64,000 nt of DNA, taken from NCBI RefSeq assembly GCF_016808335.1, contig NC_053146.1:42094470-42158469 (forward strand), given 5' to 3'. This document shows, one piece after another, positions 21,112 to 32,547 of this stretch. Under the pieces are notes generated by a model. The model was not told the DNA's origin. It searched no databases and worked only from the letters and a program-made list of their open reading frames with translations. Made by a program: the position numbers and the translations under genes. Source of the DNA: Panicum virgatum. Lineage: Eukaryota > Streptophyta > Magnoliopsida > Poales > Poaceae. Each line of letters begins with the position of its first letter. Position 1 is the first letter of the stretch.

Positions 21112-24100
21112 ATGGCGGACTCTGAAGCTCAAACAACGAGATCTCCAAACATCGATATGGCAATCTTCGGCCTGAAGGTAATATTCAGCCCATCCTTTCA
21201 ACTTTTTTCAGCTCATCAATCCTCCGAATAAATTAAGCACTGAAATATGACACCATATACAAATTTCTGAATTTTTGAAACTCCATGCTTCAGACATCCT
21301 TTTGCCGCATCCTTCCAATCTCAACTCCTTTTGTCTTGGTCCACGAGCTTATGAAAATCCCACGGATCTGATCTCCTGTGAAGCGAATAGAATCCCTTTC
21401 ATGTGTCAAGACATCAATTTAAATTCTTGGGCCGACTGCTTAAGAGCCTGGCCTAATCCACCTAAAAGCTGGATTACATGGTATAGCAAAGTAGCAAAAA
21501 CCTACATGCCCTTGTGTCAAGAACTAAACATAGCTGATGCACTCAGTCTATCATTGTCCTCCCTAGATAAAGATGAAAACCTTCTGAAGACCATCGGCTA
21601 TTTCTGGTCCGACGCTCTGAACTGTTTCCTCTTTGGTCATGGACCCATGACCCCTACTCTGCTAGATGTTACCATGATTACTGGCCTAGACATTATGTCC
21701 CCTGATCCTGCAGCTCACAGAATGGTAGAAGTCCCCTTCAAACTTTCATCTAAAATAGACTTCACAAACTGGAGCACTTACATGAACCAGCACATGAAAA
21801 TGAAAGGTCCAGTAGGTAAAAAGGAACACATAGCCTTTCTAAATTTTTGGTTAGAACATTTCATCTTCTGTGGTCCTTCCTTAGCCCCAACCAAGAATTA
21901 TCTTCCTTTGGCTTACCATCTGGCCCTTGGCAACCGCACCAGCCTGGGCAAGCTTTTCCTCGGAGAAACATACAGATGGCTCCATTTGATGACAACTAGC
22001 TTGCTCAGCCAAAGGAAACTCAGAACTGGAGGCCCTTGGTGGTTCATTCAGTTATGGGCACAACTCCACTTCCAGCACCAGATTCCAAACTTTCAAAGCC
22101 TAGTCAAGAATTCCTTCCCTGACGAGAATGGCAAGCCGATTAGATGCACCAGCTATGGCCAAGCCTTATTCAGCCTCCCTGGCATTAAACTGAACTCAAC
22201 AGATGTAGCAAAATGGTTCAGAGTTTTCTACAAAGGCCTAGAGAATCCCCTCTACTTTCCATTCACTGAATCTGAAGCCTTTGAGAACCCAACTACCTTC
22301 AGGCTAGATAACTTTGCCGATGACAATAGCACTCGGCATCTATATTCTCAAATGATCCGACCTGGCTTCCTTCCTGTCGACATAAGCACTTCCAACAGAA
22401 TCATCAAACCAGGTTATGAAACCTATCAACCAGTTATACCAGCTCGGCAATTCGGCCTAGGACAAGTCCCTCCCCACTTCCATATTCACCACTTGGTGGA
22501 GAGTAGAGCCGATCTACCTGACGGTCTTACCAGTTCAAGATGCTACAACAAGTTTGACAATCTCCACATTCCAATACCAGCCGATCTATCTCTTACTCCC
22601 TCGTCAACCGGCTTTAACACATGGTGGGGAATGTGGAAAACTCATGTATTCAGAAGAGCTTTAGGCCCTCTACTGCAACAAATTGATCCTGAATATACAA
22701 TCCCCGAGGCAGAGGTACTGAATCCATGCACCTATTCTTTCTAAGCCTTCTATTGCTTTACTTGGCTAACCTTGCTCACCTTGTTTACAGCAGCAAGATG
22801 GTCCAGAACCCATGACCAGTAACAGGGAGCCATTCCACTTTCTCCCAACCGCCCCTGATGTTCTTTTTTGCAAGGGATCACCTCCAATGAAGAAAGTGAT
22901 AATGACTGTTCAGCCAGACTCACCCCAGTCGGCCTCTAAGCGGAGACAAATCTCTGAAAGTGCTGCCCCCCCGAGTCCCAACTAAGAAAAGAAAGATCTT
23001 CACACGACGAATCATCAAGAAGACAGCACAGCCTCCCTCAGATCGATCAGAATCCAATACCAACCAGGTAATTCACTCTCCGAAACTTTTCTGAAAAATT
23101 CCTTTCTTATGCACATGTACTCTGGTTGATTGTAATCTTTCCTCCAGGACACAGCTGAAGACATCCTTAGCACTGGAAGCCCATCACAACAGAGAACCGC
23201 CGCTCATGAAGTCGATACTGGAACAACTGAAGTCCAAGAATAGCGAGAACCACCCATCATCCCAGCAGAAATTCGCAGTGAAGAAACTGCAATAGCCGAT
23301 GTCGCTGTTATTGCCCCAACTGAGCCGATCACACTCGGACCGACCATCGCTTCTTCCTCACATCATGTAACACCGCATGAGCTGATTCTAAATCAGCCGA
23401 TAACTCTGTTGATATACCTTGCTGCCAAAACTAACTCTGATATCTCCACAGGGCTTCAATATTTCAGATTTGCTCTCCTTTGACCGGGCATCAATAGGTC
23501 TGATCGCCCCTGGAGCGAAGGTACCACCACCACAACAGCCGATTGACCTCGCGGACCAGCTTCAACACATCAAAAATCTGCTATCTACTCCAATCAGTAC
23601 CCTGGTTGATGACTCCAGCGAAATACAGAAAGTCCTTGAGCAGATAGAATCCCAACTCCCAGAGTCACTTCGGGTCAAGCTCTGGCCAGCCGGCCATCTT
23701 CCCTTCTTTCGGGCAGAGGTGAAAGCAGCGCAATAGAGGATAGAATTAAGGCATTCTCAAATTCCTCTAAAAGCCGACATCGCTGATAAGTGCAAGATGC
23801 TAAACCAGAAGAAGGCAACTCTGGATGCCAAAGCCGATATCTCAGCGAGTACAAGGCGACTCAGCCTCCTGGAGAAAGAACTAGCAGAACTCGAAGAAAA
23901 AGTCCGCACCACACAGAGACTGATCCAAGAGGAGAAAGCCTCGATTGCAAACTCCAAGCAAGAAGCCCATGAAATAACCAAGCAAATACAGGCAGAGTTT
24001 GCAGAAATCAACACATTGAGTCAACAGATAGTAACGGGCGATGACAAAGACGATGAAGCAGTCATAGCAAGAGCCGACGCCGTACGCGCAGAAGCCATCC

Positions 24101-24126
24101 ATGCCATAGAAGGATTCCTGAACTAG
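21112..24126 (+). pseudogene. Opposite-strand plant mobile domain gene with coiled-coil C-terminus, intron-containing
   Basis: A gene antisense to pol. A short first exon may start at ATG 21112. The main exon is open from 21275 to about 22717 and encodes a plant mobile domain (PMD, aminotransferase-like family): WFRVFYKGLEN, GPMTPTLLDVTMITGL, KKEHIAFLNFWLEHFIFCG. A donor GAG|GTACTG near 22717 and acceptor TTTACAG at 22790 give an exon with an NLS-like KKRK. Further splice sites fit near 23069/23148 and 23367/23451. The last part (23790-24126) is a long coiled coil (LEKELAELEEKV). Lesions: an extra C in a C run at ~22967-22973, an in-frame TAG near 23242 and another near 23734. Exon 1 phase does not join cleanly. 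PMD proteins of hosts (MAIN/MAIL) act in silencing and genome stability; here a transposon passenger is inferred. Confidence 0.7.
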
Positions 24127-24246
24127 TAGAATAATTCAGAAAACATTTAATGTCGCCTGTTACACTGAAACTTGTATCTATTAAAAACATCTTAAGTCGA
24201 TGGTTACACATCGGCTGCCTTGCTTCTCATATAATTTTTACTTGCT

Positions 24247-24394
24247 GGCCAACTCAACGTGTTGGCCTTTCTCACTTTTGCCCTTTTTTTTACTGGCCAA
24301 CTCAATGTGTTGACCTATCTCATATTTTTTTTACTAGCTAACTCAATGTGTTGGCCTATCTCATTTTTTTACTGGCCAACTCAACATGTTGGCC
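24247..24394. repeat. Four tandem 21-bp hairpins between convergent genes
   Basis: Four inverted repeats of the form GGCCAAC-7 nt-GTTGGCC, at 24247-24267, 24295-24315, 24336-24356 and 24374-24394. Each is followed by a pyrimidine/T-rich spacer (TTTCTCAC..., TATCTCATTTTTTT). Copies 1 and 4 have perfect 7-bp stems; 2 and 3 have one or two mismatches. They sit exactly between the stop of the plus-strand gene and the end of minus-strand pol. Confidence 0.8.
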
Positions 24395-24419
24395 TTTTAT
24401 AATGCAGCCAGATGGATCT

Positions 24420-25481
24420 CATCGGCTCTTGTTAGTCGCCTTCCCACATGCTCAGAAAATATTTCTTGAGGGGTTGGCCATTGACGGCTACAGAAACTTG
24501 ACACCATCTAATTCTTCAAGCATGTACGCATTTCCAGGCAGGACCTGATCAACCTTGTACGGTCCATGCCAAGTAGGAGACCACTTACCATACTTCCTGT
24601 CTTTAGTTCCCAATGGTAGTACTGCCTCCCAAACTAGGTCTCCAACCTGGAATTCTTTCGGCTTGACCTTTTTGTTGTATGCACGAGCAACTTTAGCCTT
24701 GTTTTCCTTGATCTTCTCAAGTGACCAAAGTCTTAGCTCTGTAAGATCCTCCACATTATCGCTCATCAAGGCTGCATACTCTTCAGCCGATAGATCATTC
24801 TGAAACTCAACATGCCTTGATCTGGCCGTGATCTCCCATGGCAACACAGCGTCTTGACCGTAGACCAGATGGTATGGTGACGTCTTGATGGATCTGTGAC
24901 ACGAAATACGACATGCCCACAAAGCCTCTGACAACACCTCATGCTAGCGCCTAGGATATTCATCGATCTTCCTTTTGATCAGCTTGATAAGGCTCTGGTT
25001 GGATGCTTCAGCCTGTCCATTAGCCTGGGCATAATATGGGGATGATCTGATCAGCTTGAACCCCATGTCATCGGCAAACTTTCTAAATTCCTCCGATATA
25101 AAGACCGATCCTCCATCGGTCATGGTCTGAGGAATCCCAAACCATTGAATGATGTGCTCTTTAACGAAACTGATCACTTCTTTCGATGCCACCGACCTCA
25201 TGGGTACCGCCTCCACCCATTTTTTGAAATAATCCGTGACAGCTAACACCCATTGGTGACCATTGCTAGATGGCGGGTTAATCTGGCCAATCATATCCAT
25301 GGCCCAACCCTGAACGGCCATGGCTTAATGATAGGATTCATTACTGATGCCGGCACCATCTGAATCTTGCCGAATCTCTGACATGCCTGACATCCTTTGT
25401 AATATTTAAAGCAATCCTCAAGCATGGTAGGCCAGTAATATCCCGATCGTCTAATCAGTCATTTCATCTTATGAGCCGATT
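24420..25481 (-). pseudogene. Tat integrase
   Basis: Minus strand, following RNase H. The zinc-binding end holds the paired cysteines CQAC; then the core WAMDMIGQI (first Asp), TMTDGGSVF (second Asp), YYAQANGQAEASNQ (Glu), and the C-terminal segment YGQDAVLPWEI, FQVGDLVWEAVLPLG and WHGPYKV near 24560. The tail near 24430 runs to the hairpin array. Stops at 25480-25482, about 25459 and 24944, and a frameshift near 25315, interrupt it. Catalytic residues are otherwise readable. Confidence 0.85.
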
Positions 25482-26715
25482 AATGAGTACCGCAGGCTCC
25501 TTCATGAACCTCATGCAAGAGCCGATTCAACTCCGATGGCCCTAAACATTTAAGCAGCAGTCCTTCCAAAGTCCTGTAGAACATGTCGTCCCCTATCAGA
25601 ACATACTTCAGAGCTTTGAGTCTTATCCTTCTGGGTGCCCCCCGAGCCGAATCCTTCAAATAATTGAAGATATTGGCTCTCCAGTCTCCAGGTTCTAGAA
25701 ACTGAACCTCTACATCGACCCCATCGGCTGTTTCCTTGTATCCGGAAGCTATCTGTGCCAAGTCATTGGCTTCACTGTTCAAAGCCCTTCGTATCCAGTG
25801 GAAATTAATGTACCTGAATTGTCACATCAACTCACGGCACTGCATCCATATCGGAAAAAGAAGCTCGCTCTCACATTTATATTCTTCCGTGAGATGAGAA
25901 ATCACCAGTTTCGAATCCCCAAATATTTCCACTGCTTCTGCACTAGCTTCCAGGAGTAATTCCATCCCCTTGCGAACGGCCTCATACTCTACTAAATTAT
26001 TGGTGCATGGAGTAGCCATCCTGATGAAAAAAGAATAAGTCGACCCACGAGGCGATACCAAAAGAATTCCTACGCCACACCCATCATCACAAGACGATCC
26101 GTCGAAAAACATGGCCCAGGCACATACAAAAAGTGCAGACACGTCAGTGTTGACCCTGTTTGCAATGAGATCCGCCAGTGCCTGTCCCTTGACTGCCTTT
26201 GCAGGTTGATATCGGATATCGAATTCTGACAACGCAAACATCCATTTTCCTAGTCGGCCTTTTAGAATAGGTGCCGACAGCATATGCTTGATGACATCCG
26301 ATTTACATATGACGATCGTTTCCGCCGAGAGCAAAATATGTCGAAGCTTTGTACATGTAAAGAATAAACAAAGGCAAAGCTTTTCAATTTTAGGATACCT
26401 CGTCTCGGTGTCCAACATGCGCCTGCTGAGGTAGAAGACAATCCTCTCCTGATTGTCATGTTTCTGAATCAGAACCGAGGCGATGGAAGTGTCACCCACG
26501 GACAAGTACACGTAGAAAGGCCTATCATGTTGAGGCAGAACCAATACTGGAGGCTTCGACAAATATTCCTTGATTTCAACAAAAGCCTGCTACTGTTCTG
26601 CCCCCCAGTGAAACTCATCCTCGGACTTGATCTTCACCAGACCCATGAACGGCTCGATACGCCTAGACAGATTGGAGATAAATCATCTGACAAAGTTGAT
26701 TTTGCCGATGAGCTT
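25482..26715 (-). pseudogene. Tat RNase H pair (RT-linked and archaeal-type)
   Basis: Minus strand. The RT connection and first RNase H read LVLPQHDRPFYVYLSVGD and LSRRMLDTETRYPKIEKLCL. A second RNase H follows: FFDGSSCDDGCGVGILLVSP, NNLVEYEAVRKGMELLLEA and EIFGDSKLVISHL, with D, E and D in the expected places. Having two RNase H domains is a Tat-lineage trait. Stops near 26715, about 26672, 26590 and 25822 break the frame; several fit C-to-T changes. Confidence 0.85.
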
Positions 26716-27720
26716 CTATAACTCCTTCTTCGTAGTAGGCGGCTTCATTATCTTCATCGCTTCTTGACTCTTCAAGCCGATCTCGATTCCTCGCTCATGT
26801 ACCAGGAATCCTAAGAACTGACCGGCCGATACACCAAAGGCACATTTCTTCGGGTTCATTTTGAGCCCAAACTTTCGAGTTCGCTCCAAAACCTTACGCA
26901 AATCTTCTAGATGCCCCCCAGCCGATGTGGACTTGACCACGACATCCTAAATGTAGATTTCTACCAGCTTGCCGATGAGATCGTGAAAAATGTAATTCAT
27001 GGCGCGTTGATACGTTGCGCCAGCTTTTTTCAATCCAAATGTCATAACCAAGTACTCGAACAAGCCGACCGCGCCTGGTACTCTGAACGCGGTCTTGCTT
27101 ATATCCTCTAGGGCCATGAAGATCTGGTTGTAGCCGGCGTTACCATCCATAAAGCTCAGCATTTTGTGACCGGCAGCGGCATTGATCAACGTTTCTGCGA
27201 CGAGCATCAGATATTCGTCCTTTGGCGTCACTCTGTTGAGGTCTCTGAAATCCACGCAGACTCTCCATCGGCCATCCTTCTTCTGTACAGGGACCACACT
27301 GGAGATCCATTCCGCATATCTACATGGCCTGATGAACCCTGCGTCCAACATCTTTTGCACCTCTTTCTTGACCTCCTCCAGGACTTCAGCCTTCATCTGC
27401 CTTGGTCGTTGTTGAAACGGCTGAAATCCTTTCTTAAGTGGGAGCCGATGTTCGACGATGCTTCTATCCAGACCAGGCATTTCAGTATAATCCCACGCGA
27501 AACAATCCCGGTATTCCTTCAACAGTGCTATCATCAGCTCACGCAGGCCCGGGTCTAGCTTCTTGCTGATAAATGTTGGTCGAAGCTTATCCCCAGGACC
27601 GATATCAACTTCCTCCAAATCGTCAGCTGATATAAACCCAAACCCCAACTTGCTGTCGCCTGTAAAATCGATTGTGGATGCAGGCGACTCGTCATCATCT
27701 GCCATGTCGACAGCAAACAC
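26716..27720 (-). pseudogene. Tat reverse transcriptase
   Basis: Minus strand. RT blocks: HRLPLKKGFQPFQQRPRQMK, VPVQKKDGRWRVCVDFRDLN, MLSFMDGNAGYNQIFM (motif A Asp present), and FGLKKAGATYQRAMNYIF. At the catalytic motif B-to-C step the frame reads YI-stop-DVVVKS: a TAG at 26947-26949 has replaced one of the two active-site Asp codons. After it the thumb region continues (KMNPKKCAFGV, GFLVHERGIEI). The enzyme cannot be functional. Confidence 0.9.
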
Positions 27721-27945
27721 GGGGAGATGACAAAAGAAAATTTTCGACCGACCGAACGGGCCGGCCGTCTCTATATTACCCCTCGAAACTGAATGCTCAT
27801 TAATTAACCAACTGCCATAGGAGGCTAAAGTCTGTCCACAATGTAACAGTTTCGACCCTAAACAAGAATTGTCTATTTTTTTGGGGCCGGTCGCTGGGAC
27901 CGGCCTCTCTAAACTTGCTAGGCTCCGTAGCGTGCCAGGATGTAT
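27721..27945 (-). other. PR-RT linker of the Tat element
   Basis: Low-conservation linker. A TGA ends the protease frame at 27946-27948 and a TAA lies in this stretch, so the polyprotein is broken here too. Confidence 0.4.
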
Positions 27946-28800
27946 TTATTCTGTGAGGCCAATGGATAAGACCAGCCTCAATCTGTTTTTTGTCGCTTCG
28001 ATCCGATCACAGTCTTCCAGCGCAATCCCTGAGATCGGCTCTTGCCCTTCCGCGTCCCAGGCATTCATGTCTGCGAGCGAAACCTCGCTGGAGTCATCTG
28101 TACGGACCAGCTCCACTTCATCGCCATCCCATTGGACCAAACACTGGTGCATCGTGGAAGGAACACAATAATTGGCGCGAATCCAATCCCTCCCAAGTAG
28201 CACTGTGTACGTACTCTTACTATTGATGATGAAGAATGAGGTTGGGACGGTCTTGCGGCCAACTGTCAGCTCCACATTGAGGACGCCCTGTGCCTCCGAC
28301 GGCTGGACGTTGAAATCATTGAGCATCACGTTGGTCTTGATAAGATCAGCAGCAGAACGACCCAATCGGCGCAATACTGAGTACAACATTAGATTGACCG
28401 CGGCACCAGTGTCGACCAACATCCTATTCACAGGCTTGCCATCGATGAGACCCTTGAGATATAATCCCTTTAGGTGCTTGTAGCTTTTCTCCTTGGGCTT
28501 CTCGAAGATGATCGGCTGTGGGCCAAGATCCAGCTGCGCGACGGTCAATTCCTCCGGTTGGGGCGCCCGAAACTCCGACGGGGGCACGAACACCATATTC
28601 ACATCAGCCGATGGCTTTTCATCGGCTCTTGGCTGCTTGGGGCGCCACTCCCTCCATGGGGGGCGCCATTCCACCATTCGCGGGTGCCTGACTTGCTCTG
28701 CGAGATCCGGACGCGCTTTTCTCAGCACGTCGAGGTACCTTGCTTCTGCCTCCTCGAGATTGTGTAAGCGCTGCACTCTTCGCTTCTGTGAGCGGCTGAG
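27946..28800 (-). pseudogene. Tat gag end and aspartic protease
   Basis: Minus strand. A basic/Trp-rich gag tail (HPRMVEWRPPWREWRPKQPR) is followed by the retropepsin: KPVNRMLVDTGAAVNLML carries the catalytic DTGA, and TYTVLLGRDWIR the flap/C-terminal block. It processes Gag-Pol. The frame begins directly at the solo LTR insertion point; the upstream half of gag resumes at 30225. Removing the LTR and one TSD (1424 bp) restores the same reading frame, which dates the split to after the gene was formed. Confidence 0.88.
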
Positions 28801-30219
28801 TGTTGGCGCTCCTTAAGTATCTATTTTATCCACTATTTAACTTTGATAATGGCATGAATTTAATATCAAAATCACTAACCATCCTAACCTCGGCCCAATT
28901 ATTGGTCATTTTCGCGTTTGCACATATATTTTGGAGGTACTTCATTTTTGCAGGTTTTTGACCAATTTTGGAGCATGAAATGAGGAGGCCCACGATCACG
29001 CGATGACACGAAGAAAGACGAAGGCCAAAGCCCGAACAAAGGACCGAAGGCCATGATGATTAGAGGCCCGTTCGTGCACATCCACCCTCCAATGAAGCCC
29101 AAAGGACAAAGCCCACAAGATAAGATCAAGATACTTCGGGGCTAAGCAAAGTAAAGAGAGATTTAAGGAAGGATTTTCCACCCTATCCTTTTCCTCGAAG
29201 AAATCTCGAAGATAACGACGTCTAATGGGGTGCAATCGTGAAAGGCATAAACTCTAGAAGACTCCAGGAGACTTAGGGAGAAAGGAGGACACGAGGCGGC
29301 GAAGAAATGGGCTAGGCCGGCTGGCTTGGGTCCATTGGGCCGGCCGGCCCAGCCCCTTTTTGAGGCGGTTCGGCCTCCCCTTTGACCTAGGGTTTCCTGA
29401 GGCTATTTAAAGACCCCTCCCCAAGGTTCACGAAGAGATCAATTCGGGAGACGACGCCAAGGAGCAGAGAAGATAGAGGGACACCTCTCGGAGAGCCGAG
29501 GGTCGTGCTAGTTGTCTAGGAGCTTCCCTAGCCGACATGGGAACCTTGCAAGGAAGACCGCGTCAGAGTTCTGGAGCTAGGATCATCAAGATCAAGGTAG
29601 GGCCCCGGTTGTGATCTTGTGATGTACAATCATTCATGGTGAAGTTATTTGTGATTCCGAATGTTTAGCGACCATGTTCTCTCTTTCGATTTCGTTCTTT
29701 TCTTTGGGTTTGCTTCATCCTAGATCTATTATCGAGATAGATCGCTTAGCATGATCTAGTAGTCATGGTGGCTAGAGGTTCATGGCGGAACTACCAAAGG
29801 GGGTTCGACTTGCTTCAGGGTACTTTCGTCCAAAGGGGGGCGTCGTGACAGGGCGTTGCCACTGAGTAGGTGGGGTATCGAGGGATCGGATTGGAGATTT
29901 TGAGTTTAAAGATGCTTTTCATTGAGATTCACATCTATCTTACTTCACTACATCTAGCTGGAACTATAACATATACATGATCTAGGTGATCTAGATTGGT
30001 TATCTCTAACTTTCTCTTGCTACCTTCGGTGTTTGTCGTTTTTAGTAGATTAGATTCGTTTTTCACCATCTCAACACAAAGGAATCTCTATGCTAGTAGA
30101 TTGTTTCTTGTATCTTTGGTTCCATGGATTGATAAACCTTGGGGGAATACTCTAAGGGAAAAGCTACATGAACTGTGCGCTTGTGGTATACAAATCGGGA
30201 GCGCTAAGGAGCATCAACA
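28801..30219 (+). mobile_element. Solo LTR of the non-autonomous element family, inserted in Tat gag
   Basis: 1419 bp, starts TGTTGGCGC and ends GCATCAACA, colinear with the LTRs at 2192 and 10509 but clearly more diverged. A perfect 5-bp TSD, CTGAG, is at 28796-28800 and 30220-30224. A TATA-like TATTTAAA is at 29404-29411. No internal sequence remains, so recombination between its two LTRs has removed the rest. Confidence 0.93.
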
Positions 30220-30224
30220 CTGAG

Positions 30225-32492
30225 CCCGTCAGGACACCATCGTGGACGATGATACTTATCTTCCCCTTCTAGCTCAAGATCATCCCTGGATGGCCGCTCA
30301 AAATGGTCGTCGTGACATGCTTTGGGCCCCAAGCGCTGGAACACTGACGTCTCGCCTGGCTGGCGTCCCCAAGGCCTGCACTCCTAGCAATCATCGATAG
30401 TAGGCAATCGGCTCTTGCCGGAATTCCAACAGTACCTGAAGAACGGGCAATGCCAGTGGTCACGTATAGCTTGGCGCCTCCCCAGCGTCCTCCCTGTGCG
30501 GTGATCATACTCCTCCTCTTCCGATTCATATCGGCGGTGCAACTTGTACTGATACTGGTATTTTTCCAGAAGCCGATTGGAAGCTAGGAGTTGATTGCGG
30601 ATGTGACGCACTTGTTCTTCAGTAACATGTTGCTACTCCAGCTTGTCTTCATCCTGGGGCCATTTGCCAGAAGCGGCCTCTTTCCTCTGCTCGTCACGGT
30701 GGCGCATGAGTCCCGCCATGTTAATCTGGAACGCCAAGTTCTGGCCCTCAGGTCTAAAATCCGACAGCTCCACCACCATAGCTTGTGGGAATGGTTGATT
30801 GTCCACCTTCATCGTGTGTTGGGCCAGAATTAATCGGCCTTGCTCGATAGCCGATTGGATCTGCCGACGCAGCTCCTTGCAGTCAGTCGTGGCATGGGTG
30901 AACGAGTGATGCCACTTGCAGTACAGCCTCCCCTGCAGCTCTTGCGTCGTTGGCAGCTTTTGATTCTCTGGGAGCTTCAACTGCTTTTCCTTGAGCAGTA
31001 AGTCGAATATCTGCTCTACCTTGGCCACGTCAAAATCAAAGCCCTTCACAAGCCCCTTCTGTTTGACCCACTTGCACGGGACGGGGTTTGCCCCCCGGGT
31101 CCACTCTGCCATAGCCATTTCTTGTTCCCCGCTAGAATCATCAGAATCATCTGCTTGGGCCATATTCACATGGCGCTTGAATTTTTCCTGGTACAGCTCA
31201 GGGTGATAATGTTCATGTGTCATGAGCTTCTGTACCATGTGCGCCAGTGAGGTGAATTCCAACTGAAAAGCCAGATCCTTGATCGGCTTAGCGAGCCCCA
31301 GATCTGCCAAATTGACTGCCTCCTTTTCTGTGATGCGCGATGAGTAGCATCGATTCTTAACCTCTCTGAAGCACTGCACGTACTCTGACACACTTTCCCC
31401 CCGGTTCTGCTTGACTTCGGCGAGGTCGGCAATCCCGGTTTCAACAGCCTCTGAGTGATACTGGGTGTGGAACTGATCTTCCAGCTACCTCCAAGTGCGG
31501 ATCGAATCTGGGGCCAATGATGTGTACCATCCAAAGGCTGAGCCCGTGAGATACTGACAGAAGAATCGGACCCTCAGAGGATCCGATACCGAAATCATCC
31601 CGAGCTGAGTTAGGTATCGGCTCACATGTTCGATGGAGCTAGCCCCTTCTGACCCGCTGAACTTGGTGAACTTCGGGAGCCGATACTTGAGTGGTAACGG
31701 GATCAAGTCGTATTCGCTTGGGTACGGCTTGGAATAGCCGATCGCCTTTCTCTTGGGTAGAATGTTGAACTGAACCCTTAGTATTGCGCTGATCTGATCC
31801 ACACTAAGAACTCCTGGGGCCGAGGGCTCAGCACTCGGCCCGGTAGCGTACTTCGCTAGCCATGCCTGTTTCTCCGCATCTGCCCCTGAAGCTCCTGTAC
31901 CCACCAAATGTCCCGCGCGTGTTGGACTGATGCTGTCAGGTATGTACACGCACGTGTAGCCGTGCGGGATCTCCTTAGGCGGCTCGTTCAGGAACTGGCC
32001 CTCCCCGGGATCACCGCCGATCTTGTGGACGACGTAGATCGGCGAAGCCTGCGGACCTGGATTTGTGATCGAATACGATATTGGCGGCCTAGATTGAAGT
32101 GAGTCCTCTCCCCTGTGACTCCCCAGGATTGGTCCTGATGGGGAGTACTGGTTCTTGATCACCTCATGGACGACACGATGTGCCACACGCTCGAGCTCAT
32201 TCACCAGGCTTTCTGAGTGTCGATGAAGCGTGTGAGCCAACATGTAGTTCATCTCCTGGCGCAGGTCTCTGGTGCGCTCCTCTGATGGTACGGACAAGTC
32301 AACGTTGTCGAGAGCGCCTTCAGGTGAGAACCCCTTCCACCTGATGTCGTGGTTGCGGGTCCTCTCGAAAGAGCCGATGAGATTGGCTTCGAACTAAGCT
32401 TTGAGCTCATCGTATTTCTGCTTGTGCTCGGGGGTCAGCTCTTCATACGTGACAGGGCTGGTAATCGGCGCTTGGCTCTGAGGTCCAGTCAT
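30225..32492 (-). pseudogene. Tat gag
   Basis: Minus strand, ATG near 32492, just after the primer site. Order: N-terminal MTGPQSQAP segment, coiled region (ELERVAHRVVHEVI), capsid-like core (LPLKYRLPKFTKFSGSEG, ISVSDPLRVRFFCQYLTGSA, VSEYVQCFREVKNRCYSS), a linker of acidic residues, GRLYCKWHHSFTHATTDC and a Cys/His cluster CPFFRYCW near 30440. Stops at about 32395, 31485-31487, 30633-30635 and 30384-30386 lie in one frame. It would package element RNA. The end is cut by the solo LTR. Confidence 0.85.
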
Positions 32493-32523
32493 TCCGGCGG
32501 TGGACGTTGTTGCCGATGAGTGT

Positions 32524-32539
32524 CCAACCAGGCGTGCCA
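32524..32539 (-). promoter_or_regulatory. Primer binding site candidate of the Tat element
   Basis: On the minus strand TGGCACGCCTGGTTGG lies 8 bases past the 5' LTR. It begins TGG as required for pairing with a tRNA 3' CCA; I cannot name the tRNA. Confidence 0.5.
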
Positions 32540-32547
32540 GAATGTGT

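Noticed and set aside
24236..24400. Satellite array or transposon TIRs
   Set aside because: Only four units with uneven spacing (48, 41 and 38 bp), and no TSD; hairpins between convergent genes describe it better.
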